From: Labia minor
Lineage: Eukaryota; Arthropoda; Insecta; Dermaptera; Spongiphoridae
DNA: 64,000 nt
Reading direction: 5' to 3'
Assembly: GCA_963082975.1 (NCBI GenBank)
Contig: OY720349.1
Location: 64,168,501-64,232,500 of the forward strand
Positions 10,224 to 22,069 of this stretch are shown piece after piece. A program made the position numbers and the translations under genes. Every line of letters begins with the position of its first letter. Position 1 is the stretch's first letter. The notes beneath the pieces were generated by a model. That model was given only the letters and a program-made list of their open reading frames with translations. It was not told the DNA's origin and made no database searches.

Positions 10224-10431
10224 TTGTTTCCTAAAATGTTTCAAATTAATTAAAATAAATTGAATTTCATTTCAATATGAAAAAATATATAATATATATA
10301 ATATATCAAATTTATACTTGATAAAATAAAATAATTGATCCTATATTATATATACATTGATATTATATATTTTTTCATATTGAAATGAAATTCAATTTAT
10401 TTTAATTAATTTGAAACATTTTAGGAAACAA
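10224..10431. repeat. 71-bp perfect inverted repeat (fold-back)
   Basis: Arms 10224-10294 and 10361-10431 are exact reverse complements by eye, separated by 66 bp. The right arm ends within the GAAACAATTTC block where an H1 fragment begins. The mean arm identity of old repeats is much lower, so this fold-back is young or maintained. A transcript would form a long hairpin. Confidence 0.85.
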
Positions 10432-10600
10432 TTTCAAATAATTTAAATGTATCTATTAATGCAATAAAAAACAGATATGGATATAACATAAATATTTTTA
10501 ATTTTATTTTATTTATAAGTAAGAGCTGGCTGGGACGTCATGAAGGGCTGGGTGACGTTTAAATTAAGGAAAAACTAATGAAGATGATTTTTCCTAGAGA
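10424..10600 (-). mobile_element. H1 element fragment (HINE-like)
   Basis: Matches the 3' half of the H1 family in reverse orientation: the CAATTTCAAATAATTT block, the AGAGCTGGCTG..GACGTCATGAAGGGCTGGGTGACG segment and the following AT-rich body. The terminal subrepeat and hairpin are missing, replaced by the fold-back arm. It breaks off near 10600. Confidence 0.75.
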
Positions 10601-11425
10601 TGTGATCAATGAAACTTGATTTTTCTTTATAAATACTATCTATGGTGTGAATTTCAAAAATATCGATCGAGCGGTTTCTGAGAACCCATTTAAAAATATA
10701 TATACATACATATATAAATACATATACAATATATATATATAATTTTAGCTAGCATAATAAGATTAGATATGTATCTAATATCTTTAAATGAAAACTCTCC
10801 TATTTTTGGTTTATTATTGGTGCGTCTATTGTAATTTGTGAATCAAAATCTAGGCTTCTCCCAATTCAAAATTTATATTTTAATCATGAATTAATAATAC
10901 TTATATAAAAAATAAAAATACTTTTTCATTTAAATTGTATAATTAAATCCCACACACTTCCAAATGTAAAAGTTTTTAGTATTATTTAATTTTTTTTTAA
11001 TTAGTTTATTATAAAATAATCTCAACTTTATACATTTTATTTATTTTAATATTTCCTTAGAATTTTAATAATCGTCTTTACGTATCTATTATTTCACTCA
11101 TATAATTTAATTATTACTTTAGATTCACTCATCCAGCTTTCATTTAACATGTTATCATTCATCTACTCAGTAGTGAAATTTTTTAATAAATATAAAAGAC
11201 CATAAATGACATAAATACTAACGATTTAATGGTCAATAGACATAAATAGGTACACATTTATCCGCTTATTTATGTCCTTACCTCAGTTGAATGGCGGATT
11301 ATATATCATTGGATAAAAAAAAAAACAAGATGACAAACAAAAAAAAATTGAATATCCGAATGTTATAAAGAGGTAGACTTTTTTGTTGAAGAAAATAAAA
11401 AGCTGTTATAGATGAGTTTCTATTT
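10601..11425. other. AT-rich spacer
   Basis: No gene seen. At about 10652-10685 GTGAATTTCAAAAATATCGA followed by CGAGCGGTTTCTGAGA resembles the core of other invertebrate interspersed repeats, but I see no second copy here. Confidence 0.45.
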
Positions 11426-11429
11426 ATTA

Positions 11430-11760
11430 ACTGTGAATTGGCCAATTAAAAATGCGGCGTTGATGGTCGAAACAGAGATAGAAGAATTGAGGAGGTTGAG
11501 GAGAGGGGATGATGGTTAAAGGGCACTGTGCATGCTGGGCTAAGGGGTGGTGTAAATGATAGGGCCAGACGGTTCTAGGTAATTGCTTTAATTAATCCGC
11601 GGATCGCACGGAGTAGGCCATAAATCGCAAGTGCCAGGCAGTCTAGCCACCCCCTGGAATCCACCCCGTGACATGGCCAGCCTGACTCTGGAATCTACCC
11701 GGTCTGGCTGCTTGCCTACTGTTGCCTGATTGCTCGATTGTCGAGTTACGACCAGATGAA
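11430..11760. promoter_or_regulatory. GC-richer island with homeodomain/posterior-Hox-like sites
   Basis: Contains TAATTGCTTTAATTAATCC (about 11580-11598), GGCCATAAATC (Caudal/Abd-B-like CCATAAA, about 11617) and a CTAGCCACCCCCTGG patch. An 80-codon minus frame overlaps but is unrecognised. Candidate enhancer. Confidence 0.2.
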
Positions 11761-11820
11761 TTTATTCGTAACGATAGATTCTTAACGATATATATATATA
11801 CATATATATACATATATATA

Positions 11821-12168
11821 TAGGGAGTAAAGTATACATTCTTTGGCCCCGAGGCAGTCATTGGCCCCCTATCACTAAAACACACTTAATAACAGATTTT
11901 TATTTTAAAAATTGCGCTATTAACTATGGTTATGTAATCGTTTGTTGTATGGTTGTATAATCACTATAGAATACTTAGGCCAATAACTGTATTTTTTAGG
12001 ATTTTTTTTTAAAAAATCAGTACTTATTGAAAATATCATGAGAAAATGATTTTTTATTATTCATCAAAATGCTCATAGTATCTATGTTCTGCAAACATAA
12101 TGACACAGCTTGTTCCGCAATTTGCACAGATATGAATTAAAGACTGCTAGGAGTTGCTTTACTCTATA
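11821..12168. mobile_element. Possible short MITE between TA arrays
   Basis: GAGTAAAG at 11825-11832 is mirrored by CTTTACTC at 12157-12164, both bordered by TATATA. The roughly 345-bp interior is less repetitive than the flanks and includes two TTGGCCCC motifs. The TIR is too short for certainty. Confidence 0.25.
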
Positions 12169-12169
12169 T

Positions 12170-14330
12170 ATATATATATATATATGTAAATATATATATA
12201 CTTAAATATATATTCATAATGATATGTAGAAATAGAGGGGGGAGAGAGTAAGTCTTTTAACAATATATATGATTTCTATATTTTTCAATTTTCTATTTTT
12301 TTTTTATTTTTTTGACATTGTGAAGTTATTTAATATATAATAATATAATATAATTAAAAATACATCATATAAAATAACGGTAAAATTTACAGAGTAAATT
12401 ATTCATTACAATTATACTGATTAATTTTTCTCCTTTTTGGAGTGACACGAGATCTTCCCTGATAAACTCAAAAAATTCAATAACTCTCGATTTATTTATT
12501 TTCAAAGATGTATAATATAATTCGTTTTAATAAAAAAACTACCTGAACACCAAAATGCTTTCTAATATATAGGAATGAAAAAAAAAATTCCAATGATGAT
12601 TAAATTTAGAGACTATCTATCTGTAATACTTCACTATAATAAGTTAATAGTCCTTTGAAAGTTTCGTTTTAGTGAACTATTAAACATAATAGGGGTAAAA
12701 TATGACAGGCCCATTATGAATGTCTTTGGAAGTGACTTCCATGTAATAGAAACCCTCCTAAGCTAAACCTCTCCCTCTTCATATGTCTTCAGCTACCTGA
12801 AAGAGGGGACATGAAGATTAAGTTAAGATAAATTAAGTCATTAGATACATTCAAGTAGAGAACACTCTCTTGTAGCAAGAACTATGCCTGAGTATCTCCG
12901 ATACAAAATGAATTTAATTATTTCTCATATAAGAGAATTTTCATTAAACTAGATTATAACATAAAATAAATTTTAATATGATACAATGGATGAACAGATG
13001 TGTAGAAATCAATATTTCATTGTTTTATTTCATTTGAAAATAAATTTATTTATTTATTTCGTATAAAAAAAAATGCACAAAATTGAATTAAAGAGATTAT
13101 GATTCCATAGTTCCCATTATAGGTCATACAGTAACATTATAAAATGTGACCAATATATATATATATATATAAAACCAAAAAACTAACAAATTAATATTCA
13201 TTCTTCTTTTGAATAATAAATATTTAATTACATATTAATAAATATATTTGTATTTAAATTTAAATTATATATATCTAGTAGGACCTATAAATATCATTTT
13301 AGATTTGAAACTAAATAAAAATTATATTTTTAAATTTATGCTGAATTTTCCTTTTTTTTTATTAAATCTTTTAAATTCCTCCTTATTTCTCTATCTATAT
13401 TTCTACATAACTACTACTTATTAAATAATAGTTTTGTTTTTCTAAGAATGTAGATAAAATTAGTATAATATAAACTAATTCTTTTTTATATTATACCTCA
13501 GAAACAGGAAAATTGTTTTCTTTAAAGAAGACACAGGTTTGAATTTTTATGATTAAAGTGCGAGATTACTTAAAGGGTTATTTTTGGTGCACTTACCTTT
13601 ACTGCCCCATTATGACTAATAAATTTGCAAGTGTTGTTAATTTGTTCATAATGAATTTCAAGAAAAAATTTTTTTCTTTCAAAATGTATATCTTTTTAAA
13701 TTATTTAATTTTTGAATTATATAATATACAATACAAAATTGATGATATATCTCTTACAAAATCGTTTTTTTTTATTTCAGGTAATATATTTTTCTACACA
13801 TATATCATTTATTTCTTCAACTTCAATGGAATATCCTAAAGGTGAGTTATTATTAAATATAATAAAAATGTTAAAAATATATACTATAAATCAACAAAAA
13901 TGTATGAGAAGGTTAAGATTTGATAGGGGTAGAGTTGTGTATTGTAATTATGACCCCGTTTTTTAAAGGATATCGGAAAGGGGGATTTAAAAAAATATTT
14001 TTAATTTATTTCTCTCTTACCTGCATCTCTTTCTTCTTCTTTCTTAATAATAAAATTAAATTATATTTAATATATTCTAAGAATAGAAAAATTATAGATT
14101 GAAGTCCACCAAATGTTACAAATTTATAAGTGGCAATAATTTGTATATTGTATTATACATAGTAATAAAACATTTTACGTTTAAAATTAGTACCAAGTGG
14201 TGCAGTTTGCCTACTCCCAGGGGCTCTTATGCTGACATCAGTCAATTGGTATTAAGTTGACCTTCAGAAGTGTCAGCCTATAGCTACATGAATGTTGTGA
14301 TTATACATATATTGGAATTAATTTTTAATA
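12170..14330. other. AT-rich spacer with one exon-like stretch
   Basis: Mostly low-complexity. At 13781-13841 a 61-nt segment is bounded by TTTTATTTCAG on the left and AAG|GTGAGT on the right, and one frame is open through it. No partner exon is identifiable. A unique, less AT-rich patch lies at 12700-12910 and another at 14190-14300. I recognise no gene. Confidence 0.35.
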
Positions 14331-14334
14331 TAAT

Positions 14335-14420
14335 CTAGCTGCTTAGACCCCCTCTGGCACTCTTCGCTTCTGGCCCTTTTTTAACTCATTTAATCACAAA
14401 CAACCATATAAATTTAGATA
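14335..14420 (-). mobile_element. Helitron-like 3' end, degenerate
   Basis: Read on the minus strand the segment ends AGAGTGCCAGAGGGGGTCTA then AGCAGCTAG, similar to the end at 41242. CTAG fits the CTRR terminus of Helitrons. The base after it is A rather than the canonical T. Confidence 0.35.
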
Positions 14421-14439
14421 AATTCAAATAGTTTTTTTT

Positions 14440-14800
14440 TTTTTTTTGAATTTAAACACGATTTAAATGGAGTCATAATATTTGGCGTACAGAAATATTG
14501 AATGTTCGAGAATAGATTTTATCTGATGTAGTCCGATTTGGACTGAATCTGTATGGATATTCTCCAAAGATTTGAAATAACTTATAAGTTAATCCCAGTC
14601 CACGTATAACGACAGTATAATGTCAAAATTTTCCGGACGTCATACAGACAGACAGACAAGAAAAATTATAAAGTTACTTTTGGATTCTGGTGGTGAAGAT
14701 ACACACAAATTTGCTGTTAAGGACTTATATGAGCGAGGATTATGAAGTTACCCGAAAGATGACAAAAGATCATCAAATAGAATATTAGATATAAGTTCAA
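14440..14800. mobile_element. Possible diverged HINE-like element with (CAGA)n
   Basis: Carries a CAGACAGACAGACAAG tract followed by AAAAATTATAAAGTTACTTT, the layout of microsatellite plus body seen in the H families but with different sequence. No ends or second copy were found. Confidence 0.25.
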
Positions 14801-15289
14801 TTTTTTGTAAAGAAAGAATTGAGTTTTATTTATTATACTAGTATATATATTTATATAATAACATAAATATTTTCAATGTTTTTTTCTTGGAATAATAAAT
14901 TCAAGATACAATATAAAAATTCCATATTTAAATGCATTTGATATTTTTTTTTTTTAAATAGAAAGATAAAAGAGTAGAGATTTTTGGGAGCAATTAAAAG
15001 TAACAGAGATATAAAAATCATTAATATCGAAAAAAGAAATATTTTTAATATCTCCTCTTATTATTAATCCTTTCCCATATTTTATTCATTCTTTTGGTAA
15101 CATTTTCTTGTTACTTAATTATTATTAATGGAATTTTTAATATCTCTTTAAATTCAATTTGATCATTGAATATCATTCGATATTGAAATTTTTACTCTCT
15201 TTTCACCACTTCATACTTGATATAACATTTGTAAATGAAAAAAAACAAACTAATAATAAAAATAATATATTTTTTTAATTTATAATTTT

Positions 15290-15480
15290 CGAGAGTCGGT
15301 CGGTCGTTGGAGGTCAGTTGAGGTCAAGGAAAAGGTCGTCCGCCCACTTCTTTGGATTGTGCTCAAAAACCCTCTTATCCCCACCCCTCATATCTTACTT
15401 TCATACACCTTGATTCTGCCTAATATTCTACATGCAATGTGGCGTGGGGATGAAGCCACCCTTCCACCCCTGTATCCCCT
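15290..15480. promoter_or_regulatory. GC-richer island with nuclear-receptor DR4 site
   Basis: AGGTCA at 15311-15316 and again at 15321-15326, spaced by GTTG, form a perfect DR4. A third near half-site AGGTCG lies at 15333-15338, six bases further. Such repeats bind RXR/USP heterodimers or related receptors. The island continues to about 15480. Confidence 0.35.
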
Positions 15481-15489
15481 CTTATTAAT

Positions 15490-16245
15490 GTATTTGAAAA
15501 ATCCACTCATCTCACTTAGAAACAATTTTCAATTGAATTTTGATTACACAATAAATTTTAATAAAAATTATCTATTAAAAAATAATATATAAAAATATGT
15601 AAATTAATAAATATTATAAATATTATATACTAAAATTATTATTAGATTATAAAAATCATTAAAATAATACACTTTCACTTTTCTTAATAGATGTATAATA
15701 TTTATATTATAATAAATGAAAAATATTTTCAATTTCGCTCGATTAATTATTAAACATTTATCAAATTGCGATTATCTTTTCTAGCAAGATTATAAATCTT
15801 GAAAGAACAATCTCTAGTGTTATTAGACAATAAGATAATACTTATATTTACAATACGTCTATGACACTTACAAACTCTAATTTAAACGAATAATTTCTTA
15901 GAACTTTAATGAATATATAATATAATCCGGAATATATTTAAATATTTATGATTTTATCTAAAGCACGGATTATTTTACCCTCAACAATTCAATTGTCTTT
16001 TATTATTAAATAAATAAAAAATCCATTCAATTTTCAATGCTAATTATACTATTCATATTTTATTTTTCTCAAATATTAATTTCTGGTTCCGCATGGAACC
16101 TAAATTCAAATTAATTTGAATTACCGCTCTCTGACTATGTTTATATATTAATTAAATAGAAGTAATTCTAAATCTTAGTGTTAAGTAATTATGGAGTTAA
16201 TTTCATTTATAATTTTAAATATTTTATTTTTATTTTAATAAATTA
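15490..16245. other. AT-rich spacer
   Basis: No gene, RNA or repeat family visible. Confidence 0.55.
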
Positions 16246-16249
16246 ATAA

Positions 16250-16740
16250 GTTTGACCACCTCCCTCCTTTACCACCCCTAATGAGTGACATTCCCCACCC
16301 TTATCACCATATAGAAAGGGGACTGAACGCTCTGAAGGCCCCTTTTATTGTTTTGCCGCCATTGCCTCTTTGCCTGCCGTCTTTCGGCCCGTCCGCCGCC
16401 GCCTGTTGGCTTCACTCGCATTTGGCCCGTTCAAATTTACAACTTAAAAGCGGTGCAATTTGGGATCGTCACTTCAGCTGCCGGCCCTGTGCTCCCGAGT
16501 TTGTTCCGAGAGGGCTAACCCATTGGTTCCTTAGGGGGACCATTTCTGCCACGTTGGATCCGTTGGGGTCCAGTTAATCCGTTGAAAACTCGAAGGGTTT
16601 CCAAAGCTAATTGATATCTGGATCAATTGGCAATCAATCTGCAGCAGGACGATCATCCAAGACACGCGAGACGGCGAATTCCCTTTCCCAATCCCCGTGG
16701 TCAAACAGATAAGTGCACTTATTCCCACCTTTGAATTATA
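16250..16740. promoter_or_regulatory. Large GC-rich island, candidate enhancer
   Basis: One of the most GC-rich unique segments of the window. It contains CCTTTTATTGTTTTG, CAGCTGCCGG (E-box), AGCTAATTGATATCTGGATC, CAATCAATC (Exd/Pbx-like) and AGATAAG (GATA) inside the perfect palindrome ATAAGTGCACTTAT (16709-16722). A 98-codon plus frame (16281-16577) spans it but has no recognisable domain and may be chance in low-stop DNA. Confidence 0.3.
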
Positions 16741-16744
16741 TTAA

Positions 16745-17448
16745 ATTTTAGATTTAAGTTGTTATATATATTTAGATTCTTCCAAATATAATTAATCTTT
16801 TTACACTTAAATAAATTTGTTATTAAAATATCATTAAAATTTGATTACAGTTTTTATTTAGCGATCTTTTATCTATCCCGCATTTTTAATATCTTAAAAA
16901 GACCTTTTTATACAGTCCACCCAATTTTCAAAATACGATAGAAGTGAAGAGGTATCTATCGTATTTTTATTAATCACTCTTTTTAGCCCTTCGAGCAAAA
17001 TTAAATAGATATTAAGGATTCATTCCATTCCATTTAATTCCAGTTTCGATTTTCAGGAACAATAGTTTTCTTTTAATTATTTATGCTTTACAAGCCGTTA
17101 TTAGATGTATCAAGCGGATACAATTTCATTTCTAAAAAAAAAAAAAAAAAATTTCTAAATTATATTCTTGTTATAATCACAAATCTTTGTCAATGGCATT
17201 TAGGGAATCTTAAATTCAAATGATATCCAATCCATTTTACCAATTTATGAAACTATATTAACGGATATATATAAATTTAAAGGTATTTAATACTTGTGGT
17301 TAAAGCAATAGTAGGGTTGAATCGGTATATAATTTAAAGGATTAAGTATTGCCATATTACCAAATATTGATTGTCCACTCGAGTATATTATTTAGGAATT
17401 AATTAAGCAATTCATTCGATAATTTTAAATAATATCCACCCATAAGCT

Positions 17449-17483
<35 letters not shown>

Positions 17484-18585
17484 TGCTTTATTTAAATAGC
17501 ATATTATAAATATATGAAATAAATCGTATTCAAAATGAAAAGGGCATAAAATTAATAGCTTATTAATATGAATAGAATTTAAATGACAATTTAGCAACGA
17601 ATTTTTTTCTCCATTTCTCTCTTTTCATTCCCTCTTTTGCCAATGAAATTTTATTTAATTATATATATATTAAATTGTTTTGTAATAAATATAAATCGTA
17701 ATTGTTCATAATATACCAACATATATACTCTAATATGAAGATAATTGTGCTATCTATTGTAAATATATACAATATTATACCTATAATATACATTTAATAT
17801 TTAAATAATTTGGAATATTTGTATGAAATCATTTTTTCTTTGTAAATTTATAAATGTTCAGGCAGATTTAATTGGATTTTAATAATAAATTTTTGCCATT
17901 GAAAAATTTGATTGATTTGATTGATTGTATGCTGAATATATTATAAAGTTATAACTTTAAAGTTATAATTAATTGTAGATATTCATCATATTAGTAATTT
18001 TTGGTGCTATTTAGTAAAATAAATCAATTTTATAAAATTAAAATTTAATGGTAAAAATATCATAAATTGATATTTTAGAGCTTAAAAGGTAAAGATTTAG
18101 TAAAATCTCATAATTGTTTTTTTAATCTGGATCGCAATACGTGCCTTTGCATTGGCAACGTTTGAAAATTAAAACACTAAAATATAATATTTTGTGGTTG
18201 GTTTTACATAATTCTGATATAATCACATATAACCATCAAATCTTTTAACTATTCAGTATCAAATTACAAATATAATCAAGTTTTTTTTGTTTTTTTTGTT
18301 TTTTTTTTTTTGTTAAACGTGTTGTTTAATTTTTTTTAATTTCTAACGATTTAATTTAATTTTTAATTCCATTTTACATATGATTTTTTTTTTAAATAAA
18401 AGATTAAATTCTATTCTTCAATAATTTTATATTAAAAACAGTTTAAAGATTATAATTTTATGTAACTTATTAAATATAGTTTAACATTATTTGATTGAAA
18501 CATAAAATATTAATTTATTCGAGCTTTACTTATACCTCATACTTCGTTCTTTTGTTCTTTTAAATTTCAATCAAAATAGGGGAAG
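16745..18585. other. AT-rich spacer with a 13-bp hairpin
   Basis: No gene. A perfect 13-bp stem, AAAATACGATAGA pairing with TCTATCGTATTTT across a 12-nt loop, lies at about 16931-16968. (TA)n occurs at about 17457-17482 and T-runs at 18280-18310. Confidence 0.45.
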
Positions 18586-18589
18586 AGAA

Positions 18590-18930
18590 GAAGAGAAAAG
18601 TTCTGGCAACCAAACCGTGTTTTAACCTCATTGCTTTCTATAAATTAAAATCATTTTCACTTATAAATATTCATTGCATGGGGAGGTTTTGGTGTGAGTT
18701 GAATGTAACGATCAATAGAAATGCGCACCGCAGGGCAGCTTTCTAGGAGGTGTCGGTGGGCTTTGAGGAGGGGGAAGGAGGGATGAAACGGGGTGGTGGA
18801 TTTATCTCAAAGATGAAACATTACCTCAAGAATTTTCGTCTTGGGAACAAAAAGAGGAGCGGAATATCATAATCATCATCATTGGGCGAGAGATGGCGAC
18901 GTCATTTGTCACGGGACTAATAATCATTTT
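18590..18930. promoter_or_regulatory. GC-richer island
   Basis: Includes GAGAGATGGCGACG near 18887 (one base from a CTCF-like core), GACGTCA (CRE-like) and ACTAATAATCATTTT. No open frame of note. Confidence 0.2.
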
Positions 18931-19965
18931 CGTGTTTGATTAAAAATAAAAAAAAAGAGAGAGAAACTTGAGAAATGAACAAAATACATCCACCCAATAG
19001 GCATTTTTTTTATTCTCTTTCTTCCGCCTTAATATGCTAATGAAAGTAAAAATCAAGTGAAATATCATAAAGAAAGGAACAAAAAAAAAAAAAAAAAATA
19101 GGATGAAAAAGAAAAACCGAGGAGTATGGTATGAAGTCAAAGAAGAGGCTAAAAAGAGGGCCAAGAAGTAATGCTCACACTCCTTCTGCAATTTCATAAC
19201 CTCTCTTAATCAAAAAGGCAACAAGTTGGTGGGGTAAATCATATCCCAGCCCTCACACACATACTCAAACATCTATAAAAGGGAGAAGTGGAGAAGTCCA
19301 AGGAGATGATTCCAAAATAATATTAATTTTTCGTTAAAACATAAATCAAAACAAACAAAAAAAAAGATTAAGTACCAATAACAAATGTAGATAATATATA
19401 GATAATTGAATACGCAAGTCAAGGGTTGAAAACTGGAAGGGGTGATGATGATGGGGGGGGGGGGCGTTTGTGTTGCGGAGTGGTTGCGAAATATGCTGCT
19501 CGTTGGTTGACGAGTGCCAAGGGACAAATGCAATTTTCTTTCACGCTCCACTTTTACAAAATATACTTTTTTTTAAGATTATTTTCTAAAGTAGTTCTTA
19601 GATAATAGGAAAAGTATTCAAATTTTAGTTGCAATTTAGATTAAAACATGTCGTCCTTCAAATATCGACAAAAATACCAAAATTCATAATATATACCTAC
19701 CACATTTATCATGAATTGCTCATTATTTTATATAATGCCTTCGATTCTAAAACACTAAAATCCCATTGTATGATGATCAAGTCCAAAATTTATTTTATGC
19801 ATAAAACACCATAGCAAAATAATTAAATAAATATTTAGTTAGTAAATAAAGATATTATATTATATAGAGAGAAATTATAATACTAAAAATATGTATATGA
19901 TGTACTTAAATCTTCTCACACACGATCCATCCTTTCCAATTCTATAGAAAATCCATTTTTATTAT

Positions 19966-20600
19966 TTTTACCGACCGACGATAGTAAGGGAGGTATTGTT
20001 TTCACACCAAATTTCACATGTGGAGATTTTTACATATCTCCACGAATCATGCATTTTCTAAACAGAAAAAAGTATTTTTAGCATGATGTCTGTCCGTCCG
20101 TCCGTCCCTCCGTCTGTCCGTATAGATGTGTACAGCCTGAACAGCTGAACGGATTTTGATGAAATTTGGTATATTTACTTAATGTATCAGTATGATGAAT
20201 TGATCAACTTTTGGTGCAAATCCGGAAACCGGAAGTGGTAGTATTAGCGATCGACGATAGGAAGGGAAGGGTTATTTTCATACCAAATTTCACATGAGAA
20301 GATTTTTTACATATCATCATATCATTCTCTTTGCATTGGTTTTATACTCGAGAAAAATCATCTTTATTAGTTTTTTCTTAATTAAAATTATATGACGTCA
20401 TCCAGCCATTCATGACGTCACAGCCTGGTCTTACATATATATTATAAATAAAATAAAATTAAAAATATTTATGTTATATGCCTATCTGTTTTTTATTAGA
20501 TTAATAGATACATTTAATTATTTGAAATTGTTTCTGTAGCTGGAAATTAATTTATTTCAAACCATCGGTCGGTTCGGACCTGGCCACAGGTCAACTTATT
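19966..20600 (+). mobile_element. H1 element, full length (HINE-like)
   Basis: Begins TTTTTACCGACCGACG; the 5' subterminal repeat ACCGACCGACG (19970-19980) is mirrored by CATCGGTCGGT near the 3' end. The order inside is a GTCY microsatellite (about 20090-20121), core GATGAAATTTGGTATAT, ACCGGAAGTGG, two TGACGTCA sites and an AT-rich body. The 3' hairpin GACCTG-GCCA-CAGGTC (20577-20592) is followed by AACTTATT. It has no coding capacity. It faces the reverse copy at 21445-22065. Confidence 0.85.
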
Positions 20601-21440
20601 TATTATTTTTTAAAAATAAAATGAACCTTATTTCGAAGCAAAGAAATTAAAAAGAACCAATTGAATTATAATATAAATCTGCGAGAATTCATATTGTAAG
20701 AACAAAGTGAGGTTTTTAGTTCTCATTTGACTCTTATAGTGAGGAGGAGGAACTGGCCTGCCCAAACAAGGAAACCAAATTAAATGGGTAATTAACAAGT
20801 TTGTTTTATTTTTCAAATATCTTATTAACATTGAAAGTTTATTACTTCATGGTCTAATATAGTGTAAAACAATATGTATGGTATCTAATAAATCTTTACT
20901 CAAAAATTTAATTCTGATTGTAAAATATGTCAAAGTACAAAACGCTTTGAATAGTCGAAATAGACTTAAATCCCAGTAAACTAAAAATGCAATAGTCCCT
21001 TTAATGTAAAAGTAGTATATAAAATATTTTTACTGAAAAAGTTGGAAACCTTAATAAAAAAGAAACTAGTAAAACGAAAATACTAATAATATTTTAATTT
21101 TAATCAATAATTGATTGATTTTTCATTGGTTACCTTAAAACATTTTAAAATGTCAAAAGGTAACTTTTCTAAAGTCCTTGGATATTCCAATTTTATTATT
21201 ATTATTGTTATTATTATAATTGTTTATTCATTATAATTGTTATATTATCAAAATCAATACAATACATTTAAATTAATGATTTACTAATCATTTATTCCAA
21301 ATTAAAACAAAAAAGAAAAAGAAAAATATTTCAAATTTCATTTTAAAATTATTTTTCACAGTTTTAGAACAAATTATATTGATCGATATAATTTTTTTTT
21401 TTTTTTTTTTTTTTGATAAGTATAAATAAGCCAAAAATAT
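20601..21440. other. AT-rich spacer between inverted H1 copies
   Basis: 845 bp with T-runs (21391-21414) and no gene. It would form the loop if the flanking H1 copies pair. Confidence 0.5.
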
Positions 21441-21444
21441 TTGA

Positions 21445-22065
21445 AATAAGTTGACCTGTGTGGCCAGGCTCATAACCGACCGACCGTTTGAAATTAATTT
21501 CCAGCTACAGAAACAATTTCAAATAATTAAATGTATCTATTAATCTAATAAAAAACAGATAGGCATATAACATAAATATTTTTAATTTTATTTTATTTCG
21601 AATATATAAGTAAGAGCTGGCTGTGCCGTCATTAAGGGCTGGGTGACGTTTAAATTAAGGAAATACTAATGAAGAAGATTTTTCCGAGGATAAAACCAAT
21701 ACAAAGTGCATGATTTGTGGAGATATGTAAAAAAATCTCCTCATGTGAAATTTGGTGTGAAAATAACCCTTCCCTTCCTATCGTCGATCGCTAATACTAC
21801 CACATCCGATTTCTGGATATACACCAAAAGTTGATCAATTCATCCCACTGATGCATTAAGTAAATATACCAAATTTCATCAAAATCCGTTTAGCCGTTCT
21901 AGCTGTACACATCATCTATACGGACACACAGTGGACAGACGGACGGACAGACATCATTCTAAAAATACTTTTTTCTGTTAAGTAAATGCATGATTCGTTG
22001 AGATATGTAAAATTTGAAATTTGGTGTGAAAACAATACTTCCCTTACTATCGTCGGTCGGTAAAA
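21445..22065 (-). mobile_element. H1 element, full length (HINE-like)
   Basis: Reverse orientation. It starts AATAAGTTGACCTG (hairpin with an extra TG in the loop), then the subrepeat ACCGACCGACC, the body, the core block and the GGAC-type microsatellite, and ends at CGTCGGTCGGTAAAAA. It diverges moderately from the 19966 copy. Confidence 0.85.
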
Positions 22066-22069
22066 AGGC

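Noticed and set aside
16281..16577. 98-codon frame in a GC-rich island
   Set aside because: Stops are rare in GC-richer DNA; no domain, no clear splice sites; kept only as part of the island description.
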